This document shows, piece by piece, positions 1 to 5,182 of a stretch of DNA of 8,088 nucleotides. The notes beneath the pieces were generated by a model. That model was not told the origin of the DNA. It saw only the letters and a list, made by a program, of their open reading frames with translations, and ran no database searches. Within the stretch, counting starts at the first letter, position 1. Every line of letters starts with the position of its first letter. The translations under genes were made by a program, and so were the position numbers. Source of the DNA: CAZLAK01 sp964557545 (GTDB lineage Bacteria > Bacillota > Desulfotomaculia > Desulfotomaculales > Pelotomaculaceae); assembly GCA_964557545.1 (NCBI GenBank), contig CAZLAK010000055.1, positions 1 through 8,088 on the forward strand, read 5' to 3'.

Positions 1-52
1 CATCGCCTTGCCAAGGCGAGGGTCGCGGGTTCGAATCCCGTCTTCCGCTCCA
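1..52 (+). tRNA. tRNA-Gly (anticodon GCC), 5' part cut off by window edge
   Basis: Only the 3' two thirds of the tRNA lie in the window. The anticodon stem (3-7 with 15-19) closes a 7-base loop TTGCCAA with anticodon GCC at 10-12, which reads glycine codons GGC/GGU. The T arm (25-29 with 37-41) closes the canonical loop TTCGAAT. The 3' acceptor strand (42-48) is followed by discriminator T49 and an encoded CCA at 50-52. The missing 5' acceptor strand should read GCGGAAG. It lies 8 bases before tRNA-Cys, so the two are very likely co-transcribed. Confidence 0.95.
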
Positions 53-60
53 TTATTTTT

Positions 61-135
61 GGCGACATAGCCAAGTGGTAAGGCAGAGGACTGCAAATCC
101 TCCATTCCCCGGTTCAAATCCGGGTGTCGCCTCCA
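61..135 (+). tRNA. tRNA-Cys (anticodon GCA)
   Basis: This is a complete tRNA. The acceptor GGCGACA (61-67) pairs perfectly with TGTCGCC (125-131). The anticodon stem 86-90/98-102 closes loop CTGCAAA with anticodon GCA at 93-95. The T loop is TTCAAAT. Discriminator T132 is the usual identity base for cysteine tRNAs, and CCA is encoded at 133-135. It is the last gene of the cluster, with a terminator ten bases downstream. Confidence 0.97.
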
Positions 136-144
136 CGTATTAGC

Positions 145-187
145 AGAGAAAGCCAGGGAATTAATATCCCGGGCTTTCTCTCTTTTT
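145..187 (+). terminator. Intrinsic terminator of the tRNA cluster
   Basis: A ten-base-pair stem (145-154 with 172-181, AGAGAAAGCC/GGCTTTCTCT) continues after one A/G mismatch into three more G-C pairs (156-158 with 168-170). An AT-rich loop closes it and a T tract follows at 183-187. This is a classic Rho-independent terminator placed just after tRNA-Cys. Confidence 0.92.
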
Positions 188-248
188 GCTTTAAAATAAG
201 AGGGTTATTGTCCGGTAATAATTTACTCACACCGTAAAAATTATGAAA

Positions 249-277
249 TTGAGAAAATAATAAAGAGATTGTATAAT
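249..277 (+). promoter_or_regulatory. Sigma-A promoter for the cyclotransferase-like gene
   Basis: The -35 box TTGAGA (249-254) and perfect -10 box TATAAT (272-277) are 17 bases apart, the optimal spacing. Transcription should start near 284, leaving about 40 bases of leader before the gene at 324/330. Five of six -35 bases and six of six -10 bases match consensus, so this should be a fairly strong housekeeping promoter. Confidence 0.88.
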
Positions 278-323
278 AAGGTTATAAAAAATCCCCAAAT
301 TAAAAGGGGTTAAGAAAGGGCGG

Positions 324-767
324 ATGATTATGTACCTTAATAACCTTTTTGTTTACGGCACTTTGCTGCCTGGCATGGAAAACTACGACAGGTTTATAAA
401 GAAATACAACCCCCAGTCTTTCAAGGCCAGGGCAAAAGGGACCATGTATTACTTGCCTGAGGATAATTACCCGGTTGTTTTAGGAGAAGGAGACGGAGTA
501 GTAGAAGGCCTTTTGTATGTGACCAGGGATCTGGTGGTGATCCTCCCCGAAATCGATGAAATTGAAAAGTTTACTGGTGTGGAGAGCCAGAGCCTTTTGA
601 TAAGAGAAATAAGAGATGTGGAAATAGTAGAAACGGGAGAAAAAGTAAAAGCACACATGTACCTTTGGCCGCCTTCGAAGGCCCAGTGGCTCAAAGAAAA
701 TGCCCAAGTAATCCCGCATGGAGACTGGGCAAGGTTTTTAGCTGAAAAAAGCGGAAGTAAGCAGTAA
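324..767 (+). CDS. Gamma-glutamylcyclotransferase-like (AIG2/GGCT fold) protein
   Basis: A protein of 147 residues. It carries the family hallmark near the N terminus, V10-YGTL-L15-PG, whose YGTL loop binds the gamma-glutamyl substrate. The I-D-E-I-E segment at 77-81 matches the LDxxE stretch that carries the catalytic Glu in characterised members (human GGCT, GGACT), making E81 the probable catalytic acid. Family enzymes release 5-oxoproline from gamma-glutamyl amines, but bacterial members are poorly characterised and the substrate here is unknown. It is likely cytoplasmic; no signal peptide or membrane segment is visible. Two in-frame ATGs compete. AAAGGG at 315-320 is only 3 bases before ATG 324 but 9 bases before ATG 330, so the true start may be 330 (145 residues). 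It is a single gene with its own promoter. Confidence 0.85.
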   Translation: MIMYLNNLFVYGTLLPGMENYDRFIKKYNPQSFKARAKGTMYYLPEDNYPVVLGEGDGVVEGLLYVTRDLVVILPEIDEIEKFTGVESQSLLIREIRDVEIVETGEKVKAHMYLWPPSKAQWLKENAQVIPHGDWARFLAEKSGSKQ

Positions 768-794
768 ACCATTAAATTTTATATTGATTACTTA

Positions 795-821
795 CAAAAA
801 AGCAGCCATAAAAATAGCTGC
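795..821 (-). terminator. Intrinsic terminator of the minus-strand small gene
   Basis: Read on the minus strand, GCAGC (821-817) and GCTGC (806-802) form a five-base-pair GC-rich stem around a ten-base loop. A run of six T (801-796) follows at once. It lies about 45 bases past the stop codon of the minus-strand gene. On the plus strand no T run follows the stem, so it should not serve the gene ending at 767. Confidence 0.75.
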
Positions 822-841
822 CTTAAATATTGCCTTAAATA
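819..841. repeat. 11-bp tandem direct repeat
   Basis: TGCCTTAAATA occurs at 819-829 and again at 831-841, separated by one T (12-bp period). The first copy overlaps the stem of the minus-strand terminator. It is probably a local duplication; no function is evident. Confidence 0.8.
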
Positions 842-866
842 ACGTGATTTGCTTTTTTCCATTAAC

Positions 867-1199
867 TTAAATTTGCTGGTTTTGCTTTTTTTGCTGGTTT
901 GTTTTCTCCCAGATATACATGCTGATTTGGTTTATAACTTTTTTGAGTGAAGCGCCGTCCCTTAAAGCGTACCCTTTTTCCCAGTAATTGACCATAGTTT
1001 CTATGAATTTGGCAAAGCCGGTAACCCCCGTTGCAATCCATAAATGGATGTAGGCAACCTGGCTCGGGTTGCAACTGTGGTTTTGGTCTGTTTTATGGGT
1101 GATGCGAAATTCGCCAACACACTGATCTAGCTCGGCCCAGGACAGAGTTCCCTCCTCGAGCGATACTTCACAGCCGCACGTTTCACAGTAAAACTTCAT
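867..1199 (-). CDS. Hypothetical Cys-rich small protein, possible zinc-binding N terminus
   Basis: I do not recognise this 110-residue protein. The N terminus has Cys5, Cys8 and Cys10 (C-x2-C-x-C). Later come Cys27, His35, His41 and Cys43, a spacing that would allow a small zinc ribbon or knuckle, but metal binding is inferred only. Residues 45-95 contain alternating hydrophobic and aromatic residues (V-A-Y-I-H-L-W, then F-I-E-T-M-V-N-Y-W) suggesting a compact alpha/beta domain. The tail is a low-complexity K/Q/N stretch from short TTTGCTGG-type DNA repeats. Reality as a gene is supported by a strong site GAGGAGAGG five bases before ATG 1199, an extended -10 promoter upstream and a terminator downstream. 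It is convergent with the gene ending at 767 and divergent from the frd operon. No signal peptide or membrane segment is visible. Confidence 0.8.
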   Translation of the reverse strand: MKFYCETCGCEVSLEEGTLSWAELDQCVGEFRITHKTDQNHSCNPSQVAYIHLWIATGVTGFAKFIETMVNYWEKGYALRDGASLKKVINQISMYIWEKTNQQKKQNQQI

Positions 1200-1273
1200 A
1201 AAAACCTCTCCTCGCTTTGATTAAAAAGATTAAAAATATTAGGAAACTAAGGTGAATTCCTTTTACGGGTGAT

Positions 1274-1282
1274 ATTATACCA
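1274..1282 (-). promoter_or_regulatory. Extended -10 promoter for the minus-strand small gene
   Basis: On the minus strand the sequence reads TGGTATAAT (1282 down to 1274), a perfect extended -10 element (TGn plus TATAAT). A poor -35 (TTACAT, 1301-1296, 16-base spacer) is typical of extended -10 promoters. The predicted start near 1267 leaves a leader of about 68 bases before ATG 1199. Confidence 0.8.
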
Positions 1283-1507
1283 GAATTGTTTTTCCATGTA
1301 ACAAGGAAATTAACAGTTGCGTTTTTCTATATTTTAAAAATTATAAATATAAATAAGAATGAGGAGCAGCTTTTTTAACTTTACTAAAAATTATTTTAGT
1401 TATTATTAATTAATAGCGTAATTACAGAATATTTGTTTTTTTAAGTAATAATGAAATTCTCTGGTTTTTTCAAGGATGCTCACTTTCCTTATTTTCCATG
1501 GCACTTG

Positions 1508-1533
1508 TTTTGCAATAGTAATAATTTTGCAAT
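1508..1533. repeat. 9-bp direct repeat TTTTGCAAT, 17-bp period
   Basis: TTTTGCAAT occurs at 1508-1516 and identically at 1525-1533. The spacing is between one and two helical turns, upstream of the presumed frd leader. It does not match the Rex (TTGTGA-n6-TCACAA) or FNR (TTGAT-n4-ATCAA) patterns. It could be a tandem operator or a chance AT-rich repeat. Confidence 0.6.
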
Positions 1534-1538
1534 GTTAT
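1510..1538 (+). promoter_or_regulatory. Candidate weak promoter for frdCAB
   Basis: TTGCAA (1510-1515) and TGTTAT (1533-1538) are 17 bases apart, each matching four of six consensus positions. The first copy of the direct repeat covers the -35 box and the second ends at the first -10 base, so a repeat-binding protein could affect this promoter. Initiation near 1545 would give a leader of about 230 bases. The score is modest, and a promoter nearer the gene cannot be excluded. Confidence 0.35.
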
Positions 1539-1545
1539 CTTTTAT

Positions 1546-1563
1546 AAGGAGGGGATGTAATAG
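1546..1563 (+). promoter_or_regulatory. Orphan Shine-Dalgarno with immediate ATG-TAA-TAG
   Basis: AAGGAGGGG (1546-1554) is one of the strongest ribosome binding sequences in the window. It abuts ATG (1555-1557) followed directly by TAA and TAG. No gene can be read from it, and the spacing to that ATG is too short for efficient initiation. It could be a ribosome-docking mRNA-stabilising element, a start-stop regulatory unit, or a relic of a lost gene. Confidence 0.55.
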
Positions 1564-1573
1564 AAGAAAGCGG

Positions 1574-1597
1574 GCTATCTTGGAGGGGTAGCTTTTT
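1574..1597 (+). terminator. Possible small attenuator hairpin in the frd leader
   Basis: GCTATC (1574-1579) pairs with GGTAGC (1587-1592) with one G-T pair, around loop TTGGAGG, and TTTTT follows at 1593-1597. The shape is that of a weak intrinsic terminator. The stem is short, so it may only pause polymerase. Its place between the orphan Shine-Dalgarno and frdC would suit attenuation. Confidence 0.3.
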
Positions 1598-1723
1598 GGC
1601 GGCAAAGGCCTCTTGCGGTGACTAGTGCGGGGGCAGCCGGGAAGGACAGGGGGGAAGGTTGCTGGGGTTTTGGAGCGTTGCGTTGGGTGGTGTTTGTTGA
1701 ACTAGCAGGTTTAGTGTTTTGGG

Positions 1724-1746
1724 TTAAGGGATTTTAAAGCCCTTAA
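1724..1746 (+). promoter_or_regulatory. Hairpin just upstream of the frdC ribosome binding site
   Basis: TTAAGGG (1724-1730) and CCCTTAA (1740-1746) are perfect inverted repeats around a nine-base loop, ending about 14 bases before the AAGGGGAG ribosome binding site at 1761-1768. No good T run follows, so termination is unlikely. It may stabilise the mRNA or modulate translation. Confidence 0.4.
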
Positions 1747-1772
1747 ATATTTTGTTGGGAAAGGGGAGTAAA

Positions 1773-2474
1773 ATGGAACTGGCAAAGACATTACAGGTCA
1801 CGCTAAACAAGAAAGCCAATCCAAAAACTGACCTCTACGTTGACCTGGCCCAGTCTTTAAGCGGTGTTTTATTAGTCGGTTTTTTGTGGATGCACATGCT
1901 GTTTGTAGCTACTATTATCGTAAGTCCAGAACTCTACAACAAGTTATCTGAGGCGCTTGACAAGTATTACCTGGCCCAAGTGGGTATACCGTGCACTATT
2001 TTGCTCATCATTTTCCATATATTTTTGGCCGGCCGCCGCGCGCCGCTGCGCCTGCGCGACTTGAGAATTGCCTGGCGCATGACAAGAATGATGGGTCACA
2101 CTGATACATGGATCTGGGCGGGTCAGGTCATCACAGCACTGTGCATCGGTATCTGCGCCAGCATTCACCTATGGACAATTATGAGCCAATGGCCGATCAG
2201 GTCCTGGATTAGTGCTAACCGGGTTGCGCACATGGGGCCGGCAGACCCGGCATTTGGCGGTTTCCAGTTCCCGTGGATGACGGTCTTTTATGTATTTTTC
2301 CTGTTGGTCGGCGAATATCACGCCGGTTTTGGCCTGTACCGCATCCTCGTCAAGTGGGGCTGGTTTGAACGGCACAAGATGGGTTACGTGCTTAAGGGTA
2401 TTACGGTTATTATTGTCTTGCTCGGCTTTCTGGCACTTTATACCTTTTGGAAGCTTGCAGGAGGTGTAGCATGA
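1773..2474 (+). CDS. frdC: Fumarate reductase/succinate dehydrogenase di-haem cytochrome b anchor (type B)
   Basis: A membrane anchor of 233 residues, carrying two haem b groups and the menaquinone site. Five hydrophobic helices are visible (about 27-50, 69-87, 114-137, 168-190, 205-228). Four His match the haem ligands of the Wolinella succinogenes enzyme: H41, H82, H132 and H183. E181, two residues before H183, occupies the place of the Wolinella E-pathway Glu180. The segment G-L-Y-R...V-K-W-G-W-F (187-198) is nearly the same as in that enzyme. ATG 1773 is preferred over upstream TTG 1752 because AAGGGGAG (1761-1768) lies just before it. The stop overlaps the frdA start by four bases (ATGA), implying translational coupling. 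Direction in vivo (fumarate reduction or succinate oxidation) cannot be read from sequence, so sdhC is an equally valid name. Confidence 0.95.
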   Translation: MELAKTLQVTLNKKANPKTDLYVDLAQSLSGVLLVGFLWMHMLFVATIIVSPELYNKLSEALDKYYLAQVGIPCTILLIIFHIFLAGRRAPLRLRDLRIAWRMTRMMGHTDTWIWAGQVITALCIGICASIHLWTIMSQWPIRSWISANRVAHMGPADPAFGGFQFPWMTVFYVFFLLVGEYHAGFGLYRILVKWGWFERHKMGYVLKGITVIIVLLGFLALYTFWKLAGGVA

Positions 2475-4309
2475 GCGCAAAGCATACTCACATTTGCGAC
2501 GTATTAGTTATCGGAGCCGGTCTTGCCGCCGAGCGTTCCGCCATTGAGGCGGCAGAAGCCGGGTTAAACGTCATTATCCTCAGCCTGGTCCCGCCACGCC
2601 GCTCGCACAGCACGGCCGCCCAGGGAGGCATGCAGGCTTCGTTAGGAAACTGTGCCATGGGTTTAGGCGACAACCCGCAGATCCACTTTGAAGATACGGT
2701 GAAAGGTTCTGACTGGGGTTGCGACCAGGAAGTCGCCAAAATGTTCTGCGAAACCGTGCCCATTATGATCAGGCAGCTTGACTACTGGGGCGTTCCCTGG
2801 AACCGGGTTGTGGCCGGCAAGAAAAAGCTGCCCGATGGCCGGGAAATTGAGGACTTAAAAGAAAGAGAGGGCCTGATCACCGCCCGTGACTTCGGTGGTG
2901 TGGCTAAGTGGCGCTGCTGCTATACTTCGGACGGTACTGGCCATACCGTTCAGTTTGTGGTTGATACAGTTGTCTGCAAATTGAATATCCCTGTCCACGA
3001 CCGGATGGAGGCTATTGCTCTCATCCACGACGGTGAAACCTGCCTGGGTGCTGTGGCCAGGTGTTTGAGGACTGGGGACTTGAACGTCTACCTGGCCAAG
3101 GCTACCGTTATTGCTACCGGCGGTGCCGGGAGAATTTATGCCGCTTCCACTAATGCCGTAATTAACGAAGGTACCGGTCTGGCCATAGCCCTTAACACCG
3201 GTCTTGTGCCGCTGGGCAATATGGAAGCCGTGCAGTTCCACCCCACGGGCATGCCGCCGACCTACATCCTCATGACGGAAGGTGCTCGCGGCGACGGCGG
3301 CTACCTCTTGGACAAGAACCTGCACCGCTTTATGCCCGACTACGAGCCCAAAAAGAAAGAGCTTGCTTCCCGGGACGTGGTTTCCCGCCGCATGATCCAG
3401 CACATCCGGGCCGGCTATGGCGTGAGAAGCAAGTACGCCACACACGAGCACCTGTGGCTGGACATCCGCCACTTAGGCCGCAAGTGGGTGTGGACAAACC
3501 TGCGCGAGATTGCCACTATTGCTATGAACTTTAATGGGCTTGACCCGGCTAAGGACCTTATCCCGGTTATTCCTACCCAGCACTACACCATGGGCGGGGT
3601 GCGCACCAACAAGTGGGGTTACGCCTACGGGTTAAAAGGCCTGTTTGCCATCGGCGAAGCAGCCTGCTGGGACCTGCACGGGTTTAACCGCTTAGGCGGT
3701 AACTCTCTGGCAGAAACCGTTACCGCCGGTTACATTATCGGCCAGCAGATCGTCAAGTACGTGTACGGCGCTACGCAGAAGTTCGATTACAAGTTGGTAG
3801 AGGACTTTGTCAAGAAAGAAGAAGAGCGCATCAAGAATCTCATTTCCGGCAAGAACGGCAAGGAAAACGTTTACGAGATCAGGGCTGCCATGCAGCAAGT
3901 CATGATGGACCACGTGCACATCTTCCGCAATGGCCCCAGCCTGGAGCAAGGTGTGGCCAAGCTGCAGGAGCTTTACAAGCGCTCACTGAAGATCGGTCTA
4001 CGTTCTTCCGGACAAGGAGCCAACCCTGAACTGGCACAAGCCCTGCGCATGCCCGGCATGCTGAGGGTAGCGCTCTGTGTTGCCTACGGTGCTTTAATGC
4101 GAACGGAAAGCCGCGGCAGTCACTTCCGGGAGGACTATCCAAAGCGCGACGACGTCAACTGGCTGAAGAGGACACTGGCTTACTGGAAAGAAGGCGCCGA
4201 CCTGCCCACTTTGGAATACGAGCCGGTCGAGTGCCCGTACCTGCCGCCCGGCGACCGCGGATACGGCGAGGCAAGTGCTGCCGCAGCTCCTGCCGCCAAG
4301 GGCAAATAA
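2471..4309 (+). CDS. frdA: Fumarate reductase/succinate dehydrogenase flavoprotein subunit
   Basis: The 612-residue catalytic subunit interconverts fumarate and succinate on the cytoplasmic face. An N-terminal FAD-binding Rossmann motif (V-I-G-A-G-L-A-A, 13-20) has Ala for the third Gly of GxGxxG. R-S-H-S at 44-47 places His46 as the covalent 8-alpha-FAD attachment site. Dicarboxylate site residues are present: H257 (QFHPTG), R301 (SRDVVSRRM), H371 (QHYTMGG) and R407 (GFNRLGGNS). Similarity to Wolinella FrdA runs the whole length (for example HFEDTVKGSDWGCDQ, TESRGSHFREDYPKRDD). The C terminus is shorter than Wolinella's (about 656) and ends in an Ala-rich tail. ATG 2471 is chosen because AGGAGGTG (2459-2466) precedes it and it overlaps the frdC stop; an in-frame TTG at 2447 has no such support. 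Order C-A-B is that of Wolinella frd and Bacillus sdh operons. Confidence 0.97.
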   Translation: MSAKHTHICDVLVIGAGLAAERSAIEAAEAGLNVIILSLVPPRRSHSTAAQGGMQASLGNCAMGLGDNPQIHFEDTVKGSDWGCDQEVAKMFCETVPIMIRQLDYWGVPWNRVVAGKKKLPDGREIEDLKEREGLITARDFGGVAKWRCCYTSDGTGHTVQFVVDTVVCKLNIPVHDRMEAIALIHDGETCLGAVARCLRTGDLNVYLAKATVIATGGAGRIYAASTNAVINEGTGLAIALNTGLVPLGNMEAVQFHPTGMPPTYILMTEGARGDGGYLLDKNLHRFMPDYEPKKKELASRDVVSRRMIQHIRAGYGVRSKYATHEHLWLDIRHLGRKWVWTNLREIATIAMNFNGLDPAKDLIPVIPTQHYTMGGVRTNKWGYAYGLKGLFAIGEAACWDLHGFNRLGGNSLAETVTAGYIIGQQIVKYVYGATQKFDYKLVEDFVKKEEERIKNLISGKNGKENVYEIRAAMQQVMMDHVHIFRNGPSLEQGVAKLQELYKRSLKIGLRSSGQGANPELAQALRMPGMLRVALCVAYGALMRTESRGSHFREDYPKRDDVNWLKRTLAYWKEGADLPTLEYEPVECPYLPPGDRGYGEASAAAAPAAKGK

Positions 4310-4330
4310 TGTGGGTGCAAGGAGGGCAAA

Positions 4331-5080
4331 ATGGGAAGACAATTAACATTCTCCATCTTTCGTTATAACCCCAACATACCGGGCGACAGGCCGAGAATGC
4401 AGGAATACAAGCTGGAAGAATACGAAGGAATGACAATTTTCGTCGCCCTCAACAAAATCCGTGAAGAGCAGGATCCTAGCCTAATGTTTGACTTTGTTTG
4501 CCGGGCAGCTATCTGCGGTTCGTGCGGCATGCTGATCAACGGCAGGCCACGGCTGGCCTGCAAGACGATGACCAGGATACTGCCCAGCCGCATCACCCTT
4601 ATGCCGCTGCCGGTGTTCAAGTTGATCGGCGACCTCTCCGTGGACACCGGAACCTGGTTTAGAAACCTGCAGATGAAGCTTGAGGCTTGGATCCATACCG
4701 ACAAGAAATTTGACCCCAAGGCTTTAGAAGTAAGGATGCCCAACGAAACGGCAGAAGCTATTTACGAGCCCGAGCGCTGCATTGAGTGCGGCTGCTGTGT
4801 AGCCTCTTGCGTTACAGCTAATATAAGAGAAGATTTCATCGGAGCTACCGGCATCAACCGGATGGCCCGCTTTATGCTCGACCCCCGCGACGAGCGCAGC
4901 GATGCCGACTATTTTGAAATAGTGGGCAATGAAGAGGGCGCCTTTGGATGTGTGGGTATCATGGCCTGTGATGATATCTGCCCGATGGATATCCCGCTGC
5001 AGAAGATGCTGGCCTACGTTCGCCGCAAGATGGCCAGTGCCGGCTTAAAACTGAGCTTGCCGGGAATGAAGATTTCTTAA
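4331..5080 (+). CDS. frdB: Fumarate reductase/succinate dehydrogenase iron-sulfur subunit
   Basis: This 249-residue subunit passes electrons between the haems of FrdC and the FAD of FrdA. The N-terminal plant-ferredoxin-like domain ligates [2Fe-2S] with C57, C62, C65 and C77. The C-terminal bacterial-ferredoxin-like domain has CIECGCCVASC. By alignment with Wolinella FrdB, [4Fe-4S] uses C150, C153, C156 and C217, and [3Fe-4S] uses C160, C207 and C213. All eleven ligands are intact. Stretches such as FDFVCRA-ICGSCGM and LIxDLSVDTGxWF are close to Wolinella FrdB; the last ten or so residues are an extra tail. It starts 21 bases after frdA with AAGGAGGG (4320-4327) before ATG 4331. It is the last gene of the operon, followed by a strong terminator. 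No anchor D gene is present, as expected for type B complexes. Confidence 0.97.
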   Translation: MGRQLTFSIFRYNPNIPGDRPRMQEYKLEEYEGMTIFVALNKIREEQDPSLMFDFVCRAAICGSCGMLINGRPRLACKTMTRILPSRITLMPLPVFKLIGDLSVDTGTWFRNLQMKLEAWIHTDKKFDPKALEVRMPNETAEAIYEPERCIECGCCVASCVTANIREDFIGATGINRMARFMLDPRDERSDADYFEIVGNEEGAFGCVGIMACDDICPMDIPLQKMLAYVRRKMASAGLKLSLPGMKIS

Positions 5081-5103
5081 CTAGAAAAATTAAAACAACA
5101 GTT

Positions 5104-5139
5104 AAAAGAGCCTGCAGGTTGTGGTGCAGGCTCTTTTTT
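5104..5139 (+). terminator. Intrinsic terminator of the frdCAB operon
   Basis: A perfect nine-base-pair stem GAGCCTGCA (5108-5116) with TGCAGGCTC (5125-5133) and an eight-base loop is flanked by A4 (5104-5107) and T6 (5134-5139). The flanking A and T runs could extend the stem. This is a strong Rho-independent terminator 24 bases after the frdB stop, and the A run may let it work in both directions. Confidence 0.95.
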
Positions 5140-5182
5140 CATAATTAATGAGTGAGGATAAATTTTTAAGGGGGAGTGCTGT

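Larger units (their letters stand above)
1283..1772 (+). other. Long non-coding region and presumed leader of the frd operon
   Basis: About 490 bases hold no convincing gene. From about 1310 to 1545 the sequence is very AT-rich. From about 1570 to 1730 it is strongly G-rich and C-poor on the plus strand, unlike any other stretch of the window. Elements seen inside are listed separately: a 9-bp direct repeat with a weak promoter (1508-1538), an orphan Shine-Dalgarno with ATG-TAA-TAG (1546-1563), a hairpin with T5 tail (1574-1597), a G-run cluster (1629-1667) and a hairpin (1724-1746). I could not match it to a riboswitch class I know. Confidence 0.6.

Noticed and set aside
480..772. Open frames on the minus strand opposite the cyclotransferase-like gene
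   Set aside because: They overlap a well-supported plus-strand gene with promoter and ribosome binding site, and show no family resemblance.
870..905. Short TTTGCTGG/TTTGC repeats that might seed a CRISPR or satellite
   Set aside because: The units are too short and irregular, with no spacers; they merely encode the K/Q/N-rich tail of the minus-strand protein.
1555..1734. Stop-codon read-through or pyrrolysine use to make a leader protein from ATG 1555
   Set aside because: The ATG is followed by TAA and then TAG. Pyrrolysine would decode only TAG, and two adjacent different stops make read-through implausible.
1546..1772. Known riboswitch (cobalamin, c-di-GMP, c-di-AMP, THF, fluoride) in the frd leader
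   Set aside because: The fragment AGCCGGGAAGG recalls pieces of cobalamin riboswitches, but the ordered conserved blocks of that class, and of the others compared from memory, are missing.
2855..3472. A 205-codon open frame antisense to frdA, and several shorter antisense frames along frdCAB, tyrS and yunB
   Set aside because: They lie wholly inside strongly conserved genes, have no ribosome binding site and give no recognisable protein. They are side effects of the codon usage on the real strand.
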